64,000 bases of DNA from JABDII01 sp963815325 (GCA_963815325.1 CAWFGG010000008.1:62001-126000), one strand, 5' to 3'; shown: positions 52,324 to 61,654, counted from the first letter of the stretch. Notes: generated by a model not told the origin, from the sequence alone. Numbers and translations are program-made.

Positions 52324-53433
52324 ATGAACGTCCACGGGTCCCCCTATCGGACAATCCGAATCGCCGACGATGGCTGGGCCGTCGAGATCATCGACCAGAC
52401 CGCGCTGCCCCATCGCTTCCGTCTCATGCGCCTCGAAACGGTGGACCAGGTGGCACACGCGATTCGGACGATGCAAGTGCGCGGCGCGCCGCTGATCGGA
52501 GCCGCAGCCGCGTATGGCATGGCACTCGCCGCGCGACAGGATGCGTCGGACAGCACCCTGAAGCAGGCTGGCGAATCGCTCTGTCGAACCCGTCCCACGG
52601 CGGTCAACCTTGCCTGGGCCGTCGATCGTGTGTCGGCAGTGCTGCGAGAGCTTCCTCGTGGCGAGCGGGTCCGGGCGGCCTACGCGGAGGCTGGCGAGAT
52701 CGCCGAGGACGATGTCGAAACGTGCCGGAAGATCGGCGAGCACGGTCTCCCCGTCATTCGTGAGATTGCGGAGCGGAAGCAGGGTCGGCCGGTGCAGATC
52801 CTGACACACTGCAATGCCGGATGGCTGGCCACCGTCGATTACGGCACGGCGCTGAGCCCGGTCTACCAGGCCTTCGACGCCGGCATCCGTGTGCATGTAT
52901 GGGTCGATGAAACGCGTCCGCGAAACCAGGGCGCCGGCCTGACCGCCTGGGAACTTGGCGCCCATGGGGTTCCGCACACCATCATCGTCGATAGCGCCGC
53001 GGCCCATCTCATGCAGCGCGGCAGGGTCGATCTCTGCCTCACGGGCACGGACCGCACCACGGTGTCGGGCGATGTCTGCAACAAGATCGGTACATACCCC
53101 AAGGCGCTGGCCGCCCACCGCAGCAGCATTCCCTTTTACGTGGCCGTCCCGCATTCGAGCATCGACTGGGCCATCCGCGACGGAGTGGCCGACATCCCGA
53201 TCGAGGAGCGGGACATGACCGAAGTGACCCACGTGACGGGGCGGACGGCGGGGGGAGACATCGAGACCGTCCAGGTTGGGGCTCCAGAGAGTTCGGCCCT
53301 CAACATCGCCTTCGATGTGACGCCGCGGGATCTGGTCACCGGTCTGATCACCGAACGTGGCATGTGCCCGGCCTCCGAAGCCGGCCTCCTCTCGCTCTAC
53401 CCAGAGCGAGCAACCGCCTCACGATCGCCATGA
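52324..53433 (+). CDS. mtnA: S-methyl-5-thioribose-1-phosphate isomerase
   Basis: 369 residues. It converts 5-methylthioribose 1-phosphate (or related 5-deoxyribose 1-phosphate) to the ribulose form. Family blocks: VRGAPLIGAAAAYG near residue 52, TRPTAVNLAWA, ILTHCNAG with the catalytic Cys, TRPRNQGAGLTAWEL, and GTDRTT followed by NKIGTY with the catalytic Asp. Its stop overlaps the next gene's ATG (ATGA), coupling it to a class II aldolase. It begins 34 bases after the hydrolase stop. The other methionine-salvage enzymes are not in the window. Confidence 0.94.
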   Translation: MNVHGSPYRTIRIADDGWAVEIIDQTALPHRFRLMRLETVDQVAHAIRTMQVRGAPLIGAAAAYGMALAARQDASDSTLKQAGESLCRTRPTAVNLAWAVDRVSAVLRELPRGERVRAAYAEAGEIAEDDVETCRKIGEHGLPVIREIAERKQGRPVQILTHCNAGWLATVDYGTALSPVYQAFDAGIRVHVWVDETRPRNQGAGLTAWELGAHGVPHTIIVDSAAAHLMQRGRVDLCLTGTDRTTVSGDVCNKIGTYPKALAAHRSSIPFYVAVPHSSIDWAIRDGVADIPIEERDMTEVTHVTGRTAGGDIETVQVGAPESSALNIAFDVTPRDLVTGLITERGMCPASEAGLLSLYPERATASRSP

Positions 53434-54119
53434 CCCATCCGGAAGGGGTCATCAAGTTCGAAGTGGAGCACGAGAGTCGGCCGATCGACTATGACCGGCT
53501 CCATGAGCTCATCTGCCAACTGGTTGCGTGGCGTGAGATCATGGCTCTGACCGGGCTGGTGGGCCAGGACCCGCGCCGGTACGACGGGGCGGGATATGGC
53601 AACGCCAGCGTGCGGGTCGGACGGCCCGGCGAGGCCCTGGGCCATCGGAGCTACCTCATCACCGGCACGCAGACGTCGGGCAAGCGCTGCATCGGCCCGG
53701 ACGACTTCGCCCTGGTGGAGCGGTACGATCCGCGGCGCAACTGGGTGAAGAGCCACGGCCGCACCGAGCCGTCCTCGGAGTCGCTGACCCACGGTGCAAC
53801 CTACGACCTGGGTCCGCACATCCGGTGCGTACTGCACGCCCACACCCCGGTGCTCTGGCGCCGGTCGCGGGAGCTGCGGCTGCCCACCACCGAGCCTCAC
53901 GTGGCGTATGGCACGCCCGCCATGGCCGCGGAGGTGCAGCGGCTCTACCGCGACGGGGTCTTTGCCGAGCGGCGCATTCTCGCCATGGGCGGTCATGAGG
54001 ACGGCATTCTGGTCTTTGGGCGGACCCCTGAGGACGCGGGGCAGGTGCTGTTGACCTGGCTGGCCCGGGCGTACGAGCGAGACTGCGGATCATCGAGTGG
54101 GAGTTTCTGCCGCGCCTAG
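53430..54119 (+). CDS. Class II aldolase/adducin family protein
   Basis: About 229 residues. Class II aldolase blocks are visible: YGNASVRVG, ITGTQTSGKR, RTEPSSESLTHGATY with the acidic catalytic residue, LHAHTP with two zinc His, and MGGHEDGILVFG with a further His. The position directly behind mtnA (ATGA overlap) suggests it acts on MtnA's product. It may be a methylthioribulose-1-phosphate dehydratase (MtnB) or an aldolase of the dihydroxyacetone-phosphate shunt. The motifs alone do not decide between them. Confidence 0.83.
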   Translation: MTHPEGVIKFEVEHESRPIDYDRLHELICQLVAWREIMALTGLVGQDPRRYDGAGYGNASVRVGRPGEALGHRSYLITGTQTSGKRCIGPDDFALVERYDPRRNWVKSHGRTEPSSESLTHGATYDLGPHIRCVLHAHTPVLWRRSRELRLPTTEPHVAYGTPAMAAEVQRLYRDGVFAERRILAMGGHEDGILVFGRTPEDAGQVLLTWLARAYERDCGSSSGSFCRA

Positions 54120-54186
54120 CTCGAGGCCCTCGGTACAATCCTTCGCAGACGACAGGGTCCGTCCCGAGCAGACCGCTGATCACACG

Positions 54187-55236
54187 ATGGGGGAATGCCC
54201 CATCCACCGGGTCAGGCTACCTTCTCCGAGACCCTCAACCGGTTCCGCCGCTGTGTCCGACCTGCGCCGAATAGCCCAAAGACCGATCTATTATCTGCAG
54301 AACTTCCTGCGCGACGTCACTCCACAGGTGCTTTTTCGGTCGCGCCTGCGCGGCATCCTCGGAGATCTGAACCGATACGATCGTCATGAGATTGCCGATC
54401 GAGTCGCGTACTACAACAAACTACGCCACAGCTTCACACTTGGAGATACTGCTACGACCATGGATCGTATTAGTACAAAACATTCGATGTATTATTACGA
54501 TCTCACACAACACGCACGGTACTTTCCCCGCCATCTTCGATTGCACTACGTGTTTGGCGATATTACTGCTGTACCGGATATACCATCCTTCCTGAAGAGT
54601 CGGCCAATCGCCGGCGACAACGAGAATGCGGTTCTGCTGAATCTGGTCAAGCTTCGCCACTTCTATTTTCCGCGTGACCGAATTCCCTTTGAAGCGAAGA
54701 CGGGAATGGCGGTGTGGCGCGGCAGCCTGGGCCGGAACAACCCGAAACGCCGTGCCTTGTTGAAGCGGTATCGCGACCATGCGCTCTGCAACGTAGGCTA
54801 CACCAGAAGCAAGCTGAGCGAGGATATCCCGCCGTCCCTCTACTTGCCGCCAGGCGCTCAATTGCGCTATCGGTACATCATCTCGATCGAAGGGAATGAT
54901 GTAGCGACGAATCTGAAGTGGATCATGGCGTCGAATTCGCTTTGCCTCATGCCTGCCCCAGTGTACGAGACATGGTTCATGGAGGGGCGGCTCGAACCAG
55001 GGAAGTGCTTCGTCCAGCTTCGTGACGACCTTGCAGACCTGGAAGAGAAGATCCTCTATTACGAGAAGCATTGGGACGAGGCTCGGGCAATCGTCCGGAA
55101 CGCCAACCGATTCACAGTCGGCTTCAAGGATGCCCGGAAGGAGCGACTGATATCGCTGCTGGTGATGTACCAGTATTTCGTCCTATCCGGGCAGATGGAA
55201 CCGGACGAACAGATCGGTGCCATGCCGATGAGGTGA
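54187..55236 (+). CDS. Glycosyltransferase family 90 (CAP10/LPS-type)
   Basis: About 349 residues. GT90 landmarks: the sugar-nucleotide site GMAVWRGSLGRNNPKRR, ISIEGNDVATNLKWIMASNS, and the acidic EGRLEPGKCFVQLRDDLADL. GT90 enzymes transfer xylose or glucose-type sugars; in bacteria they modify LPS or surface glycans. No other glycan gene is nearby. Base composition is clearly lower in GC than the neighbours, with many A/T-ending codons (54370-54700), which suggests horizontal acquisition. The start is uncertain (ATG 54187 or GTG 54253). Confidence 0.83.
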   Translation: MGECPIHRVRLPSPRPSTGSAAVSDLRRIAQRPIYYLQNFLRDVTPQVLFRSRLRGILGDLNRYDRHEIADRVAYYNKLRHSFTLGDTATTMDRISTKHSMYYYDLTQHARYFPRHLRLHYVFGDITAVPDIPSFLKSRPIAGDNENAVLLNLVKLRHFYFPRDRIPFEAKTGMAVWRGSLGRNNPKRRALLKRYRDHALCNVGYTRSKLSEDIPPSLYLPPGAQLRYRYIISIEGNDVATNLKWIMASNSLCLMPAPVYETWFMEGRLEPGKCFVQLRDDLADLEEKILYYEKHWDEARAIVRNANRFTVGFKDARKERLISLLVMYQYFVLSGQMEPDEQIGAMPMR

Positions 55237-55269
55237 CCCCGGTTCCGGCATCGTGTCGTCAAAAATCTA

Positions 55270-55295
55270 CGGCCCGGCTCAGGTGAGCCGGGCCG
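55270..55295 (-). terminator. Hairpin terminator between GT90 and lipoprotein genes
   Basis: An 11-bp perfect stem CGGCCCGGCTC/GAGCCGGGCCG with a 4-base loop is followed on the minus strand by TAGATTTTT. It fits termination of the minus-strand lipoprotein gene and may act for both genes. Confidence 0.82.
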
Positions 55296-55320
55296 CAGTG
55301 TCTCGAACCTCCTGATGCTA

Positions 55321-56256
55321 TCAGGTGGCCGGAACGTTGCTGCGTGTGATGATGGTCGTTCCACACGCCGGATGTTCGATCGTGACAAGGGTGGTCTGAC
55401 CGTTCCGCGTCACCGTCGCCTCAATGACGCCGCCGTCGAACCGCGGCCGCAGCGTGCAGTCGACGTTGTAATGGAGCGGAGTGGTCGTCGCCACTTGCAC
55501 GCTATAGGTGTTGATCACATTCCGAATCCATGTGGCGTTACCGTCGAACGACCAGGTGCCGCTCGGTAACCGGCTGCCGTAATCGATCGACCCTGCCACG
55601 TCCGCATCGAAGATGCCGTTCCAGTTCTTGGTGTGCTCCCCGCTATTGCCATTCGCAAACTCGAAGGTGGTCTTGAAGTTCGTAATGGTATGGGTGAGCT
55701 GGCTGCCCGGATTGCTGGGACTGCCGACGATCTGACGGGTCCCGTCCCATGTCCGGGCGCGGAAGCGATCGACCACGGTGCTGCTCACGATGCGTGCCAG
55801 GTCGGAGAAGATGAACCGGACGCCGAAGCCGGGAATAGCCGGATCCTCGATGCCCAAGGTCCCGCTCATCTGCACGTTCACGTTGGCCAGCGTGCAATCG
55901 AACCCGGTGTAATCGAAGAGCACCGCATCAGGCACGCGATCGTTGTCGAGGTTCGCTGGCTGCGGAGGAGTGATGGTCGGCTGGCACACGCCGGTGGCAC
56001 CCGGGATCGGCGGGCCCGAAAACCCAACTTCCGCGAAGTCGACGTCGAAGCCGGTCGTGTTGTCGTAGGTCGAGGCCTCCGCAAACGACTCGGCGTCGTC
56101 GCTGACCATGGCGCCCAGCTCGTCGGCCTCGGCCTGGCTCAGGGCCACGGTCGTGCCGCCCGGGGCCGTGACTTCTTCACTACACGCGGTGAGGGCCAAT
56201 GCTACCGCCATGGCGCCGGCCGCCATCAGTCTCGTCAAGGGGAGAAAGGTCTGCAT
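55321..56256 (-). CDS. Secreted lipoprotein of unknown function, paralogue of 4725-5669
   Basis: 311 residues. Signal segment LMAAGAMAVALALTAC with lipobox LTAC. The mature N-terminus has LSQAEADELGAM, then a long linker rich in acidic residues. The conserved middle DNDRVPDAVLFDYTGFDC corresponds to DDPDGDGVPTD...FDPAGC of the other copy. The C-terminal half has LPSGTWSFDGNATW, TTPLHYNVDC and a Thr-rich end. The shared order of motifs shows paralogy with the gene at 4725, about 50 kb away. The family function is not known to me. GGAG precedes the ATG. A large palindrome with two TGAT-N4-ATCA boxes lies 105-140 bases upstream. Confidence 0.8.
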   Translation of the reverse strand: MQTFLPLTRLMAAGAMAVALALTACSEEVTAPGGTTVALSQAEADELGAMVSDDAESFAEASTYDNTTGFDVDFAEVGFSGPPIPGATGVCQPTITPPQPANLDNDRVPDAVLFDYTGFDCTLANVNVQMSGTLGIEDPAIPGFGVRFIFSDLARIVSSTVVDRFRARTWDGTRQIVGSPSNPGSQLTHTITNFKTTFEFANGNSGEHTKNWNGIFDADVAGSIDYGSRLPSGTWSFDGNATWIRNVINTYSVQVATTTPLHYNVDCTLRPRFDGGVIEATVTRNGQTTLVTIEHPACGTTIITRSNVPAT

Positions 56257-56360
56257 GGTTCACGCTCCTGTATGTGCGATGGTTGGATCAGAGGCCCATA
56301 TCGCCTCCAATCTGCCCAGGAGACGTGCCGTGTGCTGTAATGTTAAGTCATTAGAGAATA

Positions 56361-56396
56361 GTGATCTACATCACCGTAGCCGGTGATGTAGATCAC
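56361..56396. promoter_or_regulatory. Perfect 16-bp inverted repeat with TGAT-N4-ATCA boxes
   Basis: The arms GTGATCTACATCACCG (56361-56376) and CGGTGATGTAGATCAC (56381-56396) are exact inverses around a 4-base loop. Each arm also contains TGAT-N4-ATCA, a palindromic form like FNR/DNR-family half-site pairs. The repeat stands between the lipoprotein start and the ku stop, so it may be an operator, the ku terminator, or both. No T run follows in the ku direction. Confidence 0.75.
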
Positions 56397-56413
56397 GCCT
56401 GCCCTGGGGATGC

Positions 56414-57253
56414 TTAGGAGGCGGTCTTGCGCTTGGATTTGGCCGGAGCGGCCTCATCGGCCTCGGTCCCGCCTTCGGCGAGGCTCGCCTTGAGGGCTGC
56501 CATGAGGTCGAGGATCTTGGTCTGGGGAGCCTCCGCCGGTTCGGAGGTGATTTCCTCGCCCTCGACCTTCCGTTGGATGGCTTCGAGCACCCGGTCGCGT
56601 ACCTGATCGCGGTAGGCCTCGGGCTTGAACGCGTCGGTCGCCGTCTGACTGATCAGCTGCTTCGCCAACTCGAGCTCCTGCTCCTTCACCTCGCCTGGGT
56701 CGACGGGGACTTCGGATGCGGGCCGCAACTCATCGGCGTAGTGCAGCTGCTCCATCACGAGGATGCCGTCGATGGGCCGGACCAGGACAAGGTGTTGCTG
56801 GCCGCGGGCGGCGTATTGTCCTAGTGCGGCCCGCCCCGTTTGCTTGAGGGCTTCCGCCAAGAGACGATAGGCGCGCTCGCCGCCCTTGTCCGGACCGAGA
56901 TAGTAGGCCTTGTCGAGGTAGAGACGATCGACCTGGTCCAGGGGGACGAATTCCGAGATGTCGATCGAGTTGGTGGCCTTCTCGTCCAGGGCCTTGAGTT
57001 CTTCCGGGGTAAACAGCACGTATTGGCCCTTAGAGAATTCGTAGCCCTTGACCATCTCGTGCTTGGCCACCACGCGGCCGTCGGCGGGGCTGACATACTG
57101 CTGTTTGAGGCGGGATCCGGTCTTTTTGTCGACCCAGTTGAACGAGATCCTGGCCGCGGATTCGGACGAGGAGTAGAGTTTGATGGGGACGGAGACCAAA
57201 CCGAAGGAAATCGTCGCGGCAGCGATAGGGCGTGCACTCATGGACGAAATCAT
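56414..57253 (-). CDS. ku: Ku protein, non-homologous end joining
   Basis: About 279 residues. A homodimeric ring binds DNA ends and recruits LigD. Bacterial Ku blocks are clear: TISFGLVSVPIKLYSS, RLKQQYVSPADGRVV, YEFSKGQYVLFTPEELKAL, LDKAYYLGPDKGGERAY, RPIDGILVMEQLHYADE. It ends in a basic tail (AKSKRKTAS) of the kind that contacts DNA or LigD. The start is ATG 57253 (AGGA upstream) or ATG 57241 (MSARPIAAA). It is divergent from ligD, with only 14 bases between the start codons if 57253 is used. Confidence 0.95.
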   Translation of the reverse strand: MISSMSARPIAAATISFGLVSVPIKLYSSSESAARISFNWVDKKTGSRLKQQYVSPADGRVVAKHEMVKGYEFSKGQYVLFTPEELKALDEKATNSIDISEFVPLDQVDRLYLDKAYYLGPDKGGERAYRLLAEALKQTGRAALGQYAARGQQHLVLVRPIDGILVMEQLHYADELRPASEVPVDPGEVKEQELELAKQLISQTATDAFKPEAYRDQVRDRVLEAIQRKVEGEEITSEPAEAPQTKILDLMAALKASLAEGGTEADEAAPAKSKRKTAS

Positions 57254-57267
57254 ACGAGATTCCTAGT

Positions 57268-59800
57268 ATGGCCGCAACGGACGATCGCACCCCAGACCCC
57301 CTAAGTACTTACCGGGCAAAACGTTCCGTCGAAGGCACGCCGGAGCCGAGCGGCGCGGTCGGGCGGGAGCGCGGCTCGTTGTTTGTGGTGCATAAGCACG
57401 CGGCACGGCGGCTCCACTACGATCTCCGACTCGAAATGGAGGGAGTCCTCCGCTCCTGGGCCGTGCCGAAAGGGCCGTCGTTCGACCAACAGGACAAGCG
57501 GCTTGCCGTTCACGTCGAAGATCATCCCATCGAGTACGGCGACTTCGAGGGCCGGATTCCCGAGGGCAACTACGGCGCGGGCGCCGTCATCATCTGGGAT
57601 CGTGGAGTGTGGATTCCGCTGGAGGATCCACTCGAGGGTTTGAAGAAGGGAAAACTCCTCTTTGAGTTGCGGGGGTACAAACTCAAGGGTGCCTGGACCC
57701 TGGTCAAGATCAAGAAGTCGGAGAAAGATTGGCTCCTCATCAAGGAGCGGGACGCGTACCAGGTTGCCGGCGGGGTGGAGGTGCCCGAGGTATCGGTCAT
57801 GTCGGGGCTGTCGGTGGACGACCTCGCCTCGGGGCGCGACCCGGCTGAACCGATCAGGCAGGAGCTCGTCCAACTCGGAGCACCTCGGCAGCGCGTCGAC
57901 GCATCCGCGGTCGAGGTCATGTTGGCGGAAACGAGTGATGCGCCATTCACGAAGTCGGACTGGGTCTTCGAGCTGAAGCTCGACGGCTACCGCATCGTGG
58001 CCGGCGTGGACCAGGGTGCGGCGATGCTCCGCACCCGATCCGGCCGGGATACGACGGACAGTTTCCCGGAGATCGCACGGGCGGTGGCCGCGCTTCCCTT
58101 CCGGCATCTCGTGCTGGACGGAGAGGTGGTGGCGCTCGATGCCGACGGCCGGCCGAGCTTCCAGCGACTGCAGCAACGCGCGCGACTCACCCGGCCGCTG
58201 GACGTCAAACGGGCGGCGGTGGCCATTCCCGTGACCTACTTCGTATTCGACCTTCTGGGGTTCGAGGACTTCGACGTGCGGCCCTTGCCGCTCGAGGTCC
58301 GGAAATCGCTGCTGCGACGTATCCTGCCGCCAGTGGGCCCGCTGCCGTTCGTCGACCACATCGCGGAGCACGGTGACGCGGTGTTTGAGCAAGTCAGGAA
58401 GCTCGGGCTCGAAGGAATCGTCGCGAAGCGAGCCGACGCGCCATATCAGGGCGGTCGTTCGTCTGCGTGGCTCAAAGTGCGGTCCGATCGGACCGACGAT
58501 TTCGTGGTGGTAGGGTACACCGCCCCGAAGGGATCACGCGGCGGGTTCGGCGCGCTGCACTTGGCTGACTATGTCGATGGGACACTCGTGTATGGCGGCC
58601 GAGTCGGCAGCGGTTTCAGCCAGGACCAACTCGCCGACATCGCGCAGGAACTCGAGACCCGCAGTCGGCCCGACGCGCCGTGTGTCGGGCCGATTCCCCA
58701 GGATCCGGGCACGACCTGGGTCGAGCCCGATCTGGTTTGCGAAGTCCGCTATAAGGAGTGGACGGACGAGGGCCTGCTGCGGCAGCCCGTGTTCATCCAG
58801 TTTCGGGACGACAAGCCGGTGGCGGAATGTGTGCGCCAGGCCGGGCGGCCCCGGCTCGAGGAACCGGCCGCCGTCCAGGAAACAGGGCCGGTCGATCGGG
58901 TGGTGCGGTTTTCGAACCTCGAGAAGGTCTTCTGGCCTGACGAGGGCTACACCAAGGGTGACTTGATCGACTACTACCGGACCGTCGCGCCGTGGCTCCT
59001 GCCGTTTCTCAAGAACCGCCCGGTTGTGCTGACACGGTACCCGGACGGGATCACGGGGAAGTCGTTCTATCAGAAGGATGCGCCGAAGTTCATTCCCGAC
59101 TGGCTTCGGACCGAGCGGATGTGGAGTGAGCAGGCCCAGCGCGAGATCGACTACTTCATTTGCGATGATGAGGCATCCTTGCTCTACCTCATCAACCTGG
59201 GGACGATCCCGCTGCACTTATGGGCGAGCCGCGCCGACGCGCTCGAGCGCCCCGATTGGTGCATTCTGGATCTCGACCCGAAAGAGGCCCCGTTTGTCCA
59301 TGTCGTGACTGTTGCGCAGGCAATTCATCGGCTCTGCGAGGCGATCAGCTTCCCGCACTTCGTGAAGACCAGCGGCTCGTCGGGGCTGCACGTGTTGCTC
59401 CCGATGGGCCGGCAAGTGACGTACGAGCAGGCCCGCAGTTTCGGGGAGCTATTCGCAAACATCGTTGTTGCCGAGCTGCCGGACATCGCCACGGTCGTCC
59501 GGAATCCCGCCCGCCGTGAGGGCAAGGTGTACGTGGACTTTCTGCAGAACGGCCATGGCCGGACCATCGCGGCGCCCTATAGTGCCCGTCCTCTTCCCGG
59601 CGCCCCGGTGTCCGCCCCGCTTGCCTGGGAGGAAGTCACCCCGGATCTGCGGTATTCTCGACTTCACGATCCAGACCATGCCGCGGCGGCTCGAGTCGAT
59701 GGCCGATGACCCGCTGCTGCCGGTGATTCGGTTGAAGCCCGACCTGGCGAACATCGTCTCTGCCGTGCAGGCGTATGCGGCCGGCTTGGAGCTGGGCTGA
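57268..59800 (+). CDS. ligD: ATP-dependent DNA ligase D (PE-LIG-POL), 3' end frame-disrupted
   Basis: The multifunctional NHEJ ligase. The order is phosphoesterase (HKHAARRLHYDLRLEMEG; HVEDHPIEYGDFEG), ligase (Lys in FELKLDGYR; EGIVAKRADAPYQ), and polymerase (SFYQKDAPKFIPDWL; metal Asp pair in LDLDPKEAP; SSGLHVLLPM). The order matches the Pseudomonas type. The main frame stops at 59709 after about 813 residues with an atypical end. The expected C-terminus (FTIQTMPRRLESMADDPL to AGLELG, stop 59798-59800) lies in the +1 frame. The switch falls at about 59647-59654 and is explained by one extra base. ATG 57268 has GAGA upstream; ku is divergent. Confidence 0.93.
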
Positions 59801-59804
59801 GCGA

Positions 59805-60011
59805 CTAGAATCCGTCCTTCGGGATCAAGACGGTCAGGATGATGTAGGCCAGGATGCCCGGAAACGCGACCGAGGCGAGGGACAGGACGACGTACAGCAC
59901 CCGCACCACGGTCGGGTCCCAGCCGAGCCACTTGGCGATGCCGCCGCAGACACCCGTGATCATGACGTTGGTGTTCGAGCGACGAAGCGGCTTCGTGAGA
60001 TTGAAAGCCAT
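59805..60011 (-). CDS. PspC domain protein
   Basis: 68 residues forming a single PspC domain: LRRSNTNVMITGVCGGIAKWL, then VRVLYVVLSLASVAFPGI and YIILTVLIPKD. PspC proteins are small membrane proteins linked to envelope-stress (phage-shock) responses. No other psp gene is adjacent. It is convergent with ligD (four bases between stops) and follows the cardiolipin synthase gene by 18 bases, so those two are probably co-transcribed. Confidence 0.92.
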   Translation of the reverse strand: MAFNLTKPLRRSNTNVMITGVCGGIAKWLGWDPTVVRVLYVVLSLASVAFPGILAYIILTVLIPKDGF

Positions 60012-60029
60012 GCAGCCTCCTTCCGGCGG

Positions 60030-61484
60030 CTAGAGGTACGGTGCTGCGAGCCGCGCCACGCCGTCTCTGAGCTTGATGGGGAGTGGCCGTCCGTTCACGT
60101 CTTGCAGGGTTACCGGGCGCGCGGTGCCGAGTTTGCGCTCAACCAAGTCGTCCAATGTGGACACGAGATCCGGATCGAAACACTCGACGTCGAACTCGAA
60201 GTTGAGTCGCAGGCTCCGTGGATCCCAGTTACTGGATCCGAAGAAGGCCCAGCAGTCATCCACCAGCATGAGCTTGGTGTGGTCGAACGGTGGCGGCGTA
60301 TAGAAGACGCAACACCCTCGGCGCAGGACCTGCCAGAGTTGGGCGGTGGAGGCCCATTGGACCAGGGCGAGGTTGTTCTCCTGTGGCAGGAGAATCTCGA
60401 CCGCGACCCCGCGCATGGCGGTCACGTTCAGCGCACTGATCAATCTGGAGTCGGGCAAGAAATAGGGCGTCACGATCCGGACCGAGGACCGCGCGGCCGC
60501 GAGGGCGCCGAGCAGCGTGAGTTCGGCCTTGTCGAGATCCCGGTCGGGACCGTCGGTTATGCCTCGGGCAATCGCCTGGCCGGCGTCCTCAAGGCGGGGA
60601 AACCAGTCGATGCCATCCAGGGCCTCACCGGTCGTAAAGATCCAGTCTTCTGAGAATGCCTCCATCAAGTGAGCCACGACAGGGCCCTCGATCTTGAAGT
60701 GAAGGTCCTGGACCGGATGGGGATGCTGGCTGGCGAGGACGCTCCCCTCACGGATGTTCATTCCCCCGGTGAATCCAATAGTACCGTCGATGATGAGAAG
60801 CTTCCGGTGGTTACGCAGGTTCATGTAGGGCATGCGCCAGGGCACGATGGTGTGTTCGAAGCGGGCGACCGGGATTTGACGCCGCTTCAGGGCCCGGACG
60901 ATGGGGGGCCATGAATAGCGAGCCCCAACCGCATCAATGAGCACGCGCACGGTGACACCGCGATGGACCGCGCGTTCCAACGCGTCCAGGAAGGACTGTC
61001 CGACCGGGCCGTGGTCGAAGATGTACGTGCTCAGGGCGACACTGCTCCGGGCCAGGTCGATAGCCGCGACCATGGCGGGGTAGGCCTCATCGCCATTCAC
61101 GAGTGGGGTAATGGCGTTGCCCATAGTGAGGGAGTGTCCCGCGACGCGGTCCCCATAGGCGACAAGCTGCAACAGGGACTCTGCCTGGGCAGGCAGGAGG
61201 ACCTGAGGCGGGCGCTGGGCCACCTGGGTTTCGAATGTCTGATACCCTCGGGTGAGGGCCGCGCGGCGTCGGATCCGGTTGATGCCGAAGAGCACGTACA
61301 GCACGGCCCCGATCACGGGGGCGAGCCACACCACGCCCACCCATCCGACGGCGGCGCGGCTATCGCTCTTGTACAGGACGATGTGGGCGGACGTGATGAG
61401 GGAAAGCAGAAAGGTCAGGACGGCAGCAACGGCCGGCCAGGTCTCGCCGAGGGTGGTGAGGATGGAGTCCACGTCCCAAAACAT
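60030..61484 (-). CDS. cls: Cardiolipin synthase (phospholipase D family)
   Basis: About 484 residues. It condenses two phosphatidylglycerols to cardiolipin at the inner membrane. Two N-terminal helices (VAAVLTFLLSLITSAHIVLY; AAVGWVGVVWLAPVIGAVL) are followed by two HKD motifs: NHRKLLIIDGTIGFTGG near 235 and DHTKLMLVDDCWAFFGSSN near 415. These are the standard features of ClsA-type enzymes. The ATG at 61484 (MFWDVDSIL) is preferred over a start ten codons earlier. It is followed by pspC on the same strand. Confidence 0.92.
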   Translation of the reverse strand: MFWDVDSILTTLGETWPAVAAVLTFLLSLITSAHIVLYKSDSRAAVGWVGVVWLAPVIGAVLYVLFGINRIRRRAALTRGYQTFETQVAQRPPQVLLPAQAESLLQLVAYGDRVAGHSLTMGNAITPLVNGDEAYPAMVAAIDLARSSVALSTYIFDHGPVGQSFLDALERAVHRGVTVRVLIDAVGARYSWPPIVRALKRRQIPVARFEHTIVPWRMPYMNLRNHRKLLIIDGTIGFTGGMNIREGSVLASQHPHPVQDLHFKIEGPVVAHLMEAFSEDWIFTTGEALDGIDWFPRLEDAGQAIARGITDGPDRDLDKAELTLLGALAAARSSVRIVTPYFLPDSRLISALNVTAMRGVAVEILLPQENNLALVQWASTAQLWQVLRRGCCVFYTPPPFDHTKLMLVDDCWAFFGSSNWDPRSLRLNFEFDVECFDPDLVSTLDDLVERKLGTARPVTLQDVNGRPLPIKLRDGVARLAAPYL

Positions 61485-61654
61485 AGCCCGGGCCGGCTGT
61501 CGGGGGAGGGCCACCGCTGGCGGGACCGGTTGCCCCGGATTGCCCGTTCCCGCGGCTATCCCGTCAGCGGACCAAACACGCTAGATTCAGCGCGATCGTC
61601 GTTGCGAGTTTACCGAGCCCGGGTGCGATAGCCCGGCGAACAGGGTGGAAGCGT

